A stretch of 64,000 nt of DNA from NCBI RefSeq assembly GCF_016802725.1, contig NC_052665.1:4092001-4156000 (forward strand). Reading direction: 5' to 3'. Under the pieces are notes generated by a model. It saw only the letters and a list, made by a program, of their open reading frames with translations. It was not told where the DNA came from and ran no database searches. A program made the translations under genes and the position numbers. Positions 23,552 through 34,300 of the stretch are shown here, piece after piece (position 1 is the stretch's first letter; each line of letters opens with the position of its first letter). Origin of the DNA: Solenopsis invicta (taxonomy: Eukaryota > Arthropoda > Insecta > Hymenoptera > Formicidae).

Positions 23552-23807
23552 ATATATGAAACGTGAACGATTTTGCTAAAATATCTAGAAATTTAATTAG
23601 ATAAAGATGTGAAAATAATTTTATTAGGCCATCAAAATAAATATGTAGGACGCACACAAAATGGTTGCTAGAATGTCAAAATTTTTTGCAACATTGTTTA
23701 TCATGCGTGAACGTTCTTCATAATTATTTTAATAGGCAATATAAAAAAAATTATTTTTAAATCTCTAAAGTTTTAGATATTTTAGCGAAACCGTTCATTT
23801 CATGTAT
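23552..23807 (+). mobile_element. MITE family 1, copy 2
   Basis: The left arm (ATATATGAAA...GAACGATTTTGCTAAAATATCT) and the inverted right arm (ATACATGAAA...GAACGGTTTCGCTAAAATATCT) match well. The central block GGTTGCTAGAATGTCAAAA with TTTTTTGCAACATTG (about 23663-23696) corresponds to that of the copies at 23.2 and 49.1 kb in the same orientation. The tips are degraded compared with copy 1. Length is about 256 bp. It lies 121 bp from copy 1, so the two may have arisen by insertion close together or by local duplication. Confidence 0.78.
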
Positions 23808-23822
23808 TTTTATATATCTCTA

Positions 23823-24127
23823 CCTAAGGTAGATTGAGGTGAATCGGATCACAAGACGAATTATTTCTTTTAGATTTTATTTCTTTTAAGCTGATGATCC
23901 GCTTCTCTCCTAATGTTGAGGCGAATCGAACAATTTTCTGTACTTGATTTTTTTTTTTTTGTTGTGCAATAAGAAATACCATGTTTAGCCATTATGTTAT
24001 TGCATAAAACTCATGTCAAAATTGATAAGAATAAAAATTTGTAGTAAAACTTAATAATAAAATTAGCTTTTTATTATTTTTTTTACGTTATACAAAGAAT
24101 AATCTGATTCGCCTCGGTCTGTCCTAA
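23823..24127. repeat. Four alternating copies of a GAGGYGAATCGRA motif
   Basis: A 16-bp motif appears forward at 23836-23851 (GAGGTGAATCGGATCA), inverted at 23895-23910 (TGATCCGCTTCTCTCC), forward at 23918-23933 (GAGGCGAATCGAACAA) and inverted at 24100-24115 (TAATCTGATTCGCCTC). The outermost pair extends further, so the whole 305 bp may be a diverged inverted-repeat element, or two small palindromic elements side by side (about 90 and 210 bp). It has no coding capacity. Confidence 0.55.
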
Positions 24128-26507
24128 ATATATTTCACAATTTTAAAAGTATATAATTCCATGTCTAGAAAGTTTAACCGTATCTTCGAATATCTCATTG
24201 TTCGTATGTAAATTATTTCATTCAAATAGCAGAGGATCAATCGATCGCGAGCAATTTGTCCCAGAGAACGTCTCAACATCCGGGGTGTTCGCGAAAAGCG
24301 TAGAGGGATCTTGATTCTTCGCTGAGGGTTCGCGGCACGGAAGTGGATAACGACCGCGGTGGAAAAAACTTTTAAAGTAAATATCGTAAAAATTCATTTC
24401 CTACCGGCAATACGTTTCTATTCGTTCCCGCTCGTTCCCACCGTCTCCTTCTCCACCCCCTGCTTCTCTTCCGTCGCTCGTTTTTGCTTCTTTTGCCCGC
24501 GTTCCCGCCTTTGCACGCTCGAATACAATAATCCCGGTATGGGAGTTCTCGTATTTGCGAGCATTAGGGAGGTTCAAGGCAGGGGATGGGATAGCGTTGG
24601 ATGGCTAGCCGGGAAAAAGGCAGATACAGGTGTTAGCATACATCGTTTAAAGCGAGCCGGTTCTTTATAGTGAAATTAAAACAAGCGACACCATACGCGA
24701 ATAGAGAACGGTTAACGGATATTCGTCGACAACAAATCAGTTCCGTGGCATCAGAAATGTTGCTGTTAACTCTCATCGTTAAATACAGCGCGATATACGT
24801 CCAATTTCACATCCGGCAGCCAATTGAAAATGTTGTCCGCAAATATCTTTCGAAATAAATGAATGCACGCCGCACCCGGTCGCCCAAGGAATTTTCACAA
24901 TTTCCTGGGAACCTGTACAATACTTCTCGTCAACACATTTTTCAAGAAACGGCGACAAACGCTTCGGCTCGAAAAATGTCTCCTGTCTGATATTGGCGGA
25001 ACTTTTCCGATTCGCCATTGGCAATGTAAACTCGCCTCTACGTGCATTATGCATGCCAGGAAATAGAACGAGTAGAGCGACCTGCACACATACGCGTATC
25101 GAACCCACGAATGTGTCGGGGTGGCTCAGCCGGAGCCCGGAATTCGGATAATCATGTTACAGTGAACGAGTTGTAAAATTCATGCCTCGTAAATACGAAA
25201 TCTCCATTGACAATGGAGGAATGGTCTGATCTCGATAACCGTTGGCCTTTTTTCTCGCCGGTATACGACTGGTTTTTGAAAATGATACATCCACATTTTT
25301 CCTGCTTGTTTGCAACGAAAGAAAGAAATATAATTTACACGTTTTATTTAAAATAAATTATACTTTTAGTAAAATAAAATTAATTTAACGCAAATAAAGT
25401 TACAATCGATTTCTGTGCTACCGTACGGAATTTTATTCCCTACGATTAATAGCACTTACATAATTTTGTTATTACTTCAGACCTTTGTTACATGTTGATT
25501 TGAAATGTCTGCTTCCAAAATGGTTTCGGCGAATCGTTATTGGAAGCAAAATTACATATGATAATAGCGCGTTCGTGATTTTACAATTAATTCGTCTCCG
25601 CTGACTATAATTCAAGATTTGCCATGCTCGTCACGCATGTCTTGTCATTATGACATCGATGACAACATATAGTAATCGCCAATACCACGTTTGTACGATC
25701 TGGTTAATGTTGATTGACGCTCTATGTACGCATACGGAGGATGCTCCTCATCGTATGCACACACAGGAAGTATCGGAGCCGAGAGGATATGCATCGAGCC
25801 ATCAGGCCATAATTAAACCAACACGTGCCATGACTGTTTGCCTCCGCATAGTCGGACAGCCTATGTGTAGTGCTATAAATGCAACTAATCAAATCTATGG
25901 CGGGACCCAAAGCAAAATTGATTTCGAAATACGCGCAGAACATTTCTTGACTACAAAGCGATCGATTATTTGCAAGAGTGCATCTTCCAATGCTGTATTA
26001 ATTTAACGCGACCCATAACGTGTTCTCTCTAACGAAATGACGTTTTCTGATACTTTACTCTGCGATCACTATCACAGTCTAAGAATTTTTTTTTTTTTTT
26101 TACTGAACTAATTATTGCAATTATTACACAAGTCTTTAAAACACAATAATACTTTCTTTATTATGAGTGAACACGTCTACAGAATTTCGTATCTGCTTGT
26201 ATGTATATACTTACTATCAGCGACTAAGCCGTCGGCAATATTCCGTTTCTGAGAAAACAAAAGATCGAGAAGGTCGTCTCGACTCGCGTCGAGGAGGACA
26301 TACCACTTGCCCGACAGGGCAAACGACAAAGAACCATCTTTCCTCCCCTCTTCAAACGTCCCTAGTAGCGTCGACGTTTACTACTCAGGAGAGAAGAGTA
26401 GTATAACCCCCGGTACGCGCGGACCCGGTCCAAACGAGGAATCTGAAATTCTCCGTCTTATCCCTTCTTCTCTTCATCTCCGGTTTGTCTTGCGAGGGGA
26501 CGCAAAA
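24128..26507. other. Non-coding stretch, no gene seen
   Basis: 24250-25180 is balanced to CG-rich with overlapping antisense open frames near 100 codons, none with motifs. GGGGTGGCTCAGCCGG near 25120 resembles a tRNA A-box region, but there is no B box or cloverleaf. 25300-25500 is AT-rich. A T-run lies at about 26088-26101. Confidence 0.5.
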
Positions 26508-26529
26508 GGGGGGAGGGAGATGGGATGGG
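26508..26529 (+). other. Canonical G-quadruplex motif
   Basis: Six Gs, A, GGG, AGAT, GGG, AT, GGG: four runs of at least three G with loops of 1, 4 and 2 bases on the + strand. This meets the usual G3+N1-7 rule. Biological use is not shown. Confidence 0.55.
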
Positions 26530-26615
26530 TCGAAAGTCAATAATCTTCAAGTAATCCGTCTTTCCGGTGAAAGCTATTTTCATTGTACTCCAGATTCGCG
26601 GCGAGTCACGGTTTA

Positions 26616-26643
26616 GGGGGGAAAAGCAGGGGGAGGGTTGGGG
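26616..26643 (+). other. Second canonical G-quadruplex motif
   Basis: Six Gs, a 7-base loop, GGGGG, A, GGG, TT, GGGG on the + strand. It lies 86 bases after the previous quadruplex motif on the same strand, so this is a small cluster. Confidence 0.55.
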
Positions 26644-29600
26644 ACGGTGCGTTAATCAACTAAAAGCCGGTAGTCTGGGTTTACACACCGCGTCTCAATA
26701 GACGCTATCGTCTCTACCTCGCATACCGATAACTCCGCTCGACGGGGATGCATACGTAAACGCGCTCGCGCGCCTGCATGCAGTTGACTCGCACTTGATT
26801 CAGTAATCAGCCCGCGCGTTGAGTGATAGCCCATATTTACTTATTGCGTGCCATCGATCATCCGAGATTCTAGACGATAAGGCTCTTGCGTGCCGCCCGG
26901 CGCGACAAGCCGGGGAGCTCGTATCGTTATCGGGGCGGCGCGGTTTCGGCGGCCGTAATTGCGATTTGTCGTCGAGTCGTGAGAGATACGAGGTCCCGTC
27001 GAACTGATATAGCACCTACGACGAAACAGAACACGTAACGGAAAACTGATCTTTTTTTCTTTCTTTCTTCGTATTCTGAACTGACATTCAATTATTGCGA
27101 AACTCCCCGCGAAAAAAATTGCACGTGGTGTACAGTTGCGATTAACACGCGTGCAAATTGCAAGTTCGCCGTGTAACGTCAGTCGCTGGCAATTCACAAA
27201 TGGGTAAAAAATCGCTGAACGAGCGTTAAGGGATAATCGACTTCCGGCGGACAGTTACGGCCTGTCGCATTCACAAAGGAGCGTGTAAATGCGCTGGACG
27301 GGGAATAGTTACGATTGCGATAGCGTGCAGCGGCACAGAAGATACGATTCCGCGCGGATATCTATGTAGAAAGAGGAGCGACGTATCGAGGTGGAAACAC
27401 GACGGCGAGAGCGAGGAGCGAGGGAAAACATTGTGCACGCTGCCGTAACTTCGCGTCACGGCCGGTGAGCTTCATCGATCACCGGCCAACTCAATTTGTC
27501 TCCATTGATACCAATCTGCTGAGCAAGCTCGGCCACTCTGTATACCTCTTCCTCCTCCTCCCCCTTCCTCTCTCTCTCTTTCTCCCCCGTTTGCTCTCGC
27601 TTTCCGTCTCTCTTTCCATCGGCTAAAATCTCACTATCGCAGGAGAACGCGATACTAAACACCCCTGAATGTTGGGAACCGCGTCTCCGTATAATGCACG
27701 CGCGAAAGAAAATTCACGTGTAAACCTTGCGTTTACCTGCTTATTTGTACGTGTCGTCGTATTTTATATTTAGCAGGTTCGCTCATTTACTTCCACGTAC
27801 AAAGCGTGAAATTATAGACTTCATTCACAGTAGGACAAAGGAATTAACGATTTCCATACGACTGTCGCGCAATTCTAAACCGCATATATAACGCATGACA
27901 AAAGTTACGTGTGTAATAATCGCACGCACGCGAATGACGATAAACGGTTAAGTTGCGCGAACGTTACGGAGGTAGTCAACCGGTTAATTACGCGAGGCTC
28001 GAGCGTGTTGCAAACATCACGCGCGACGTTAATCAACATAATTAAACCGTCCCCCACCGATGGTGGCGAATCGGATGGTTCCTAGCGGCTGAGCCAGTCC
28101 CGCCCGAAAAGTCGCACCGTCACCGCGAGTCGTAGTCACCTTGGACCGATAAGCATTTGGTTTCATCGTGAGATGAAGTGGATGTGGATACGTGCAGAGA
28201 CACGTGTGTTGTAGAATCGAGCAACACGAGCGACCGTGTCGAACGAGCCGTAGCGCGGGAAAGGAGGGTGGGAAGCGGAAAGTGAGGCGGGGACCGGTAC
28301 AGACACGGTACGAAACGGGTTTCTATCAAATTATAAGTTGTCACACGGATGACGACGCAGCGCAGCCGAGCTGACTCCGGGCTTAGCTTTCCCAGTTAAC
28401 GCCGCCGCCAATCAGACCCGCCTCCAATCTCCTCCCTTTTCATCCTTTCGTCCTGCAACCCTAACTCGCGCTGCACGTCTCTCTGTTCGTTCTCTTCCTT
28501 CCTTCCTCTCTCCCTCTCTGTCTATCTCTCTGCTGTTTCTCTTTATCTTTCTCCGCCCCCGTCATTCGTCTCTGTGTCCATCCTTCTTTGTTACCACCCG
28601 TCACCCTCCTCCTCCTCCTCTTTCTCCATCCTCCATTCAACCCTCTTCCCCTTTTTCCGTCGTTCTCTCGTTTACCTCGACGCTTCGTACCGTGGTCTTT
28701 CCGCTTCTTGAGCGCTCGCATGGAAGGAAGCAAGAACTCCACTCGTAGGCGCATCGCAGCTGGCGGGCTCGGCATTTGCATGCGAGGAATTTATAATTGG
28801 GCAATGTTTATCTTATGCCGGTGGAACTACCATCGCTGTAACTACGGCGAGCCGAGGAAAAGATAGCCTCAACCCGGTTGGCTCGTTAGTCTGTCGGATA
28901 AATCGGCACGCAAACGAGTCGAGGCAGTGAACGCGACTTTTTCAAACGAAGAAAGTCTACGAACTGTACAGTTCCTTGTATCATTATATTATACAAAAGT
29001 AAATTACATAATTCGATCTTAGTTATTTCCATTTAAAATTTTTGAAGGAAAATACGGTTTTAAATTATATTAAATAGTTCTGTGGTTGCTTCCGATTTAA
29101 AAGATATGTCGACTTAAAATGTTTTAGTTATTACATCTTTATGAAATTTTTTTTTAATGTTGCAATTTAATTATTTCTATTTTTAAAATATGAAAAAATT
29201 GAGTAAGTCTTGTTTTAAAAAGACTGATTCACACGTTTTGGACTGATGACTTTAAATGCATCGTGCAATATTAGATGGAAAGAAGCGTGAAAGTGGAGCT
29301 TGAAGTAGATCTATAGAAACTATTGCTCTCCGAGTTGCCAAAAGTATTTTAGGCTGTATTCCAAGGTGAGGTTACGAACGAAGACCGTCGCGATTTGGCA
29401 GTCCTTCCGTTCTGCGTGAGCCTTCGTGTTGAGGGTGAAAAGATATCGCGATATTATACGATGATAATGGGCACCGCTCAATAACATCGTGAAGAGTAAT
29501 AGCAGCGGCATTGTGCTTAATGGCTAGGGCATTCTACGGAGGGAATCGAAGCTCCGGTTTATCGTAGCTGGTAGGCGTTAGGGTTTCTCGGTGACGAATA

Positions 29601-30505
29601 GTCATGTCAAGTCGGCCCTGTAGGTTGCTCTTCCGCTTCGCGAAGTCTCGGTGTTACACGGCTCCGCGAGAGTTATAATGAGACAAATTGACGACGGAGA
29701 AAATTCTTTGTGTTTTTGTGTAAAATAAAAAGGTATCGCTTTGAAACATCGTCGCAATAATTATAAGACGATTAGCGTGGCACGATCTTTAATCGTGACT
29801 ATTCGCGAGATGACTATCGTGTAAAATTCATTTTAGCCCATATTTCTGAAATGCATACGAAACAGAGACATTATTGAGGCAAACAGAGTTATAAGTAGAC
29901 GTTGGAGAATATCACACGTACTATTAATGAGCAATATGTTTTGTGATTTTTTTAAATGCTCTATTTCTTACGTTTTACACATAATTTGGAATATTACACA
30001 TAAAGTAATTTTATAATGCATGATATGCAGAAATACTCATTTTTTATCTTTTGTTTTTAATATATGATGACGAACAGCGGTAAAGTACCGTGAAAAAATT
30101 AACAGAAGTAGAGGGGGAGGGGGCATGCCATTATAGCGATGTCTTATTAAAAAAGAAACACGAAACATCAAGGACCGAGGGTGGGTGACAAGTCTATCTG
30201 AGGGCTGTGGTTCAGTGCCTTTGATGCCTCAGCATTTCAAAACAAATATCCTCACATCTGCTTCACAAACGTTTATCGGTATACACTTCTCCTTCGTCTC
30301 GCGCACCATCGCAAATTCTCAACTTGAATAATTTCCAACGGATTTCCATAAGAGCTTACCCGCGATTTATTATAAACGCATTATGCTGCCTGGTGATGCT
30401 CCCTTTTTTACCCTAACTCCCAAGCATCAGCGGGGAAGGAGCCACGCAAGATTCGTGTTCCCATCATTTCAAAGAGGATTTCTTTTCGAACTTACGCCCC
30501 CTGGA
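26644..30505. other. Non-coding stretch with long pyrimidine-rich tracts
   Basis: 26650-28400 is CG-rich, with chance open frames on both strands. 27541-27612 and 28431-28680 are strongly pyrimidine-rich on the + strand (CTTCCTCTC-type, about 70 and 250 bases). The minus-strand frame over the second is a lysine/arginine-rich translation of that tract, not a gene. A 14-bp perfect palindrome GAACTGTACAGTTC lies at 28961-28974. 28980-29230 and 29930-30060 are AT-rich. Confidence 0.5.
28431..28680 (+). repeat. Pyrimidine-rich low-complexity tract, about 250 bp
   Basis: The + strand is almost entirely C and T in irregular CTT, CCT, TCTC and CTC runs, broken by occasional G and A. It is low-complexity rather than a single microsatellite. 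Such strand asymmetry can arise from repeat decay. Confidence 0.8.
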
Positions 30506-30542
30506 CGGGTTCGAGCCCCGACAACAACGGGGCTTGAGTTCT
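30506..30542 (+). other. GC-rich hairpin
   Basis: TTCGAGCCCCG, loop ACAACAA, then CGGGGCTTGAG: about 11-13 paired positions counting G-U pairs in RNA. GGGTTCGAGCCCC also resembles a tRNA T-arm/B box, but no tRNA can be folded around it. Confidence 0.5.
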
Positions 30543-30981
30543 TTCTTACGCGACAGATTTGTGAACGTATTTATGCTGGATAATCACTCAAGAGAGGATT
30601 TTCCTTATCGTCGTGGGAATTAATGACGTTATACGGAAACACCCTAAGGGCTGCCTTTGAAAACGCAATACATTATTATATTCGACATGCTTTGTAATCT
30701 TCATAATAATATCAATAGAACATGATAAATACACAACGATACGATCAATAAAAGAAATACCGATGGTTTGTCAACGCGTTTTTTTTTTTTTTAAGAACAT
30801 TATTTTTACCATATATTTACGCAACTCGACACACATGTGAGCAAAATCAAATAAAATTATCGAGCGAAGAAAATAAACTCCACATATTCAGGAACTCGAA
30901 GCTTTTGACGAATAATATTGAACGGATCGAAACATTCATTACGTTTAACAAGAGGCGCTTGTAATTTATCCCGTTCTCATA

Positions 30982-31013
30982 CATCGTTGATCCAACGATG
31001 ATCGATCGATCAT
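30982..31013. other. Compact dyad: 8-bp hairpin overlapping a 16-bp perfect palindrome
   Basis: CATCGTTG/ATC/CAACGATG (30982-31000) is followed by and overlaps ATGATCGATCGATCAT (30998-31013), a perfect palindrome. A full TGACGTCA core lies 23 bases further on (31036). This may be a protein-binding site; it is unproven. Confidence 0.5.
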
Positions 31014-31250
31014 GGCATGAATCACGTACGCTCGTTGACGTCAAATATTACGACATTCGATCGCGGGATACAGCGCACGAGTTGCTGCCGCGCCGCAACG
31101 CGTCGAAGAGTTACAAGTTGCCAGCTAATGTTTGCAATTTGCCCAAGCGTGGTGAATCTCACCGGCGAGCAAACTGGGTGGCCGATGTGGAAGGATTCCT
31201 AAAGCATCCCCGGAAAGCACGGTGAGCGCGCTCTCCAGCCGCCGCTACGG
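31014..31250. other. Non-coding stretch, no gene seen
   Basis: Overlapping frames of 60-75 codons are present but show no motif. Confidence 0.5.
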
Positions 31251-31326
31251 TCACCGCCGCCGCCGCCGTCGCCATTCTGATAGTAGCAGCAACGGCAGCG
31301 ATAACGGATAGCGCAGCAGCAGCAGT

Positions 31327-31364
<38 letters not shown>
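31251..31364 (+). repeat. (GCC)n and (CAG)n simple-repeat cluster
   Basis: A GCC/CGC trinucleotide run (about 31251-31270), then scattered AGC units, then CAG repeats (about 31313-31326 and 31330-31364, the longest about 11-12 units with GTA-type interruptions). Open frames give polyalanine and polycysteine on the minus strand. There is no sign that this is part of a coding exon. Confidence 0.92.
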
Positions 31365-31369
<5 letters not shown>

Positions 31370-34300
31370 CCCTGCATCAACCAGCACGCCGCATCAAGTA
31401 TCACTCTATTTACCCGTCAAATATTTGTGCTTTTACCGTGGAGCGCCGTATCCGAAGACCCTCTCTTCTCCTCTCGTCTCCCTCACCGCCCTCCTCTTAG
31501 CTATCCACTCTATCCTCTAGTGCCACTTTGTATACAGCGAGCACTGTCGGTGCTGAATTTCCCTAACGAAAACTTGCCGAAAATTTGCAATTCGTAAAGC
31601 GCACGAAGGGGGGGAGAGAGAGAGAGAGAGAGAGAGTAACGGGCCCTTACTTGCCGCTCGGGCGAAGAGATAACAAAAACTTCGAAATGACGACTTCATT
31701 TCAACATTGAATTTGGAACCGAGAGCTTCGTTAGACATTAGAATATATAAAAAGAGGAGAAAAACGCTAAAGTGCATTTTTTTATCTATGTGGGTCAATT
31801 CTTTACAAGTTTAAAATGTATAGGTACATTTAAATACTCACATTTTTTTAGGCACTGTTAAAGATATTAAACAAATTAAGTATTTTACAGAAATATAAAT
31901 ACGACAAGCAATATATACGTAACGTTTATACGTGTAAAGAATCTTTATTATATCAACTACTTTAACTTTTTATAAATTGAACTTATAATTACTCTATTTG
32001 CCTCAGTGGTGTGTCTTCTATTAGACTTCATAGAAGATATCTTCAAGTAAGCTTAAATCAATCGATCACAGAATATGAGAACATTGCGGACGACCGTTTC
32101 TGTATCTGGAATAGACGGTGGAAATAGAACAAAGGACTCGTAACATGTGCCAAAAAATAAAGGTTCCTCCAAGAAGAAACGGAGAAATGACGGCAAGCAT
32201 CAAGGTGCCCGTAGGCTGGTCACGAATGTGACGCACGAGCAGGTATCGCATGGCCGTCCTTCTTTCTTTCTCTTCTTTCTCTATCTCCTCCTCTTCCTCG
32301 TTTCTTCTCTTTTGGCCCCTTCGGCCGGCCACTCCCGGGAATCCTAATATCTACGTTTGACGTCATGCCAAATACTTACCCTTACTCGTCTGGAATAAGG
32401 TAACGGGCGACGGGCGCCGCAATAGGCGACGGTAGCAAACGGACGAGATCGGAAAGGAAGAAAAATAATGGCCGGCAGCACGGACATCCAGAATCACTCT
32501 GACGACGTATTGTACCTTACGTGCGCATCCGTTCTGCCGGATCGGAACAGTCAGTCGTCATTAAACATCCGGCGTAATAACCATAATTCCGCTTTCGGCT
32601 CTCGGCCCCATATTTGACGAACGTCAGTCGTGCGCGTACCTTGCCAATTCCACACGATGAATTTAAAATTCGAAGGGACAAGTCAAGGTGGAGACGCCTA
32701 ACGTGTCTGTTAGTAACAACCGTTGAATAGCAAGCAATAGAATCAGTAAGGAGCCTATTAGTCACCATTGTAAATCCGCCTAATCTTGGGCCTGCGGTAT
32801 ATTACTATATTCGTCATCGTAACGCATTTTGTAACATTGTTCAATTGTCGAAGAAAATCAAGTCGATCCGCGAACTCTCAATGGCTGCGCGACACTGTCG
32901 ATTCGAGCGCGTTACTTTTCACAGCACGAAACACATCCCTCTGCAAAATCGACGGAGTTTGCACCTTCCGAATTCAGTCCGGTCGGATGATCGCGATGGA
33001 AATCAGAATTATCGGGAGCATGGCAGCTGTGTTATGATGGCTAGGTACGTACGGACAGGAGGCTCGAACGCAGACCGTCCGATTTGAATACGTAACTGGC
33101 CGGATATAAACGAGCCTATGAATAAAATTTAAATTCCAATCACAGTGACCGAACAATGCAACAATATGCGCGGTCGTACAGTAGCAATTGCGCCGAATAT
33201 AGCGCGGAGCTGCGACTAACGTTGTACGGCGCCAAGGCGCGGAGGAATTTACTTGCGAACGTCGACGTAAGGCGAGGTTCAAGTACGACGATCTTCCAAC
33301 GATTGCGATCTCGATTAAAAAATGCCAGCACAATACATATACATCGACACGAGAGAGGGAGGGGGGGGGCAGTTGTCAAATATTTGTATTTTATCATATT
33401 TCGCAGACGACGCAGACGTATCTTTACTTCATCCGTATATACACAACGCATATTTTTTTTCCTTTCCCTACTCAATTATCGAGAGAGGGCTATTGATAAA
33501 TTCGATACCGACAGATTTTATCAGCCGACGAATGCGCCGGGAATCTCGTGACGAAAGGCAAACGTTATAATTGCCACGTAATTATGCGCATTTTAATTTG
33601 CAAGCGCGCGCGTTTACCGTCGGCCATCCTCGTTCTCCTCGCCCTTCTCCGCCCCCGCCCCCTTGGCCTCTTATACATACATGCACAAGTGAAATCCCAG
33701 CAAATTACAATCGCGCCTGTTTGACGTGCACGACGGTTTGATTTATTAATCATCGACTCGCCGCGGGACCGTCCCGCATATTTTCACACCGTCTCGCCGT
33801 CGGAGTGTGCGTCGTAATTTTCTCTGTTGGCATACACGTTGTAATATTTATGTCCAAGTGTGCGCCGCGCGGCATCGCATTATCCCCTCGATCCTCTCGC
33901 CAACCCTCGCCGCCGATCAAACCCTTTCGTGTATGTATTCCGAATGCGAATAGGAGATGGACGAGCCGTTTGATGCGGAATGCAAACGGGTCGATGGAAG
34001 CGATCGATTAGCCGCCGACGGACAATGACTGTTATCTTTATCAGCGAATTTATGCAAATTAACGGTGCCGAAAACGCGCTCGTCCGTTTTCGGCGTCCGC
34101 GTCCGTTTGTACGTGTCGGCAGCGGGGGCCGACCGAACGGTGGAACGGAAGAGAGAAATCGGAAACCCGTTGGCCCGCGTGCGTAATTTTCGCGCCGACG
34201 ATTTTAATCGTGATTCCGCGTTTTTACTCCGCCGCGCGCCTCTATGTCGCCGTCGCGTTGATTGGTGCGAACGCGAAAACGATTGGGATTGACGGTGAAG

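Noticed and set aside
25115..25150. tRNA A-box-like GGGGTGGCTCAGCCGG.
   Set aside because: There is no B box within the required distance and no acceptor stem.
28461..28781. Minus-strand frame rich in arginine, lysine and glutamate.
   Set aside because: It is a translation of the 250-bp pyrimidine-rich tract.
31159..31404. Minus-strand polyalanine frame.
   Set aside because: It is a translation of the CAG/GCC simple repeats with no supporting exon signals.
33322..33570. A translated stretch reading SYFADDADVSLL, which recalls the YADD catalytic box of reverse transcriptases.
   Set aside because: The frame is only 82 codons, none of the other reverse transcriptase motifs are near, and the flanking residues come from low-complexity G-rich DNA. 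A four-residue match is expected by chance.
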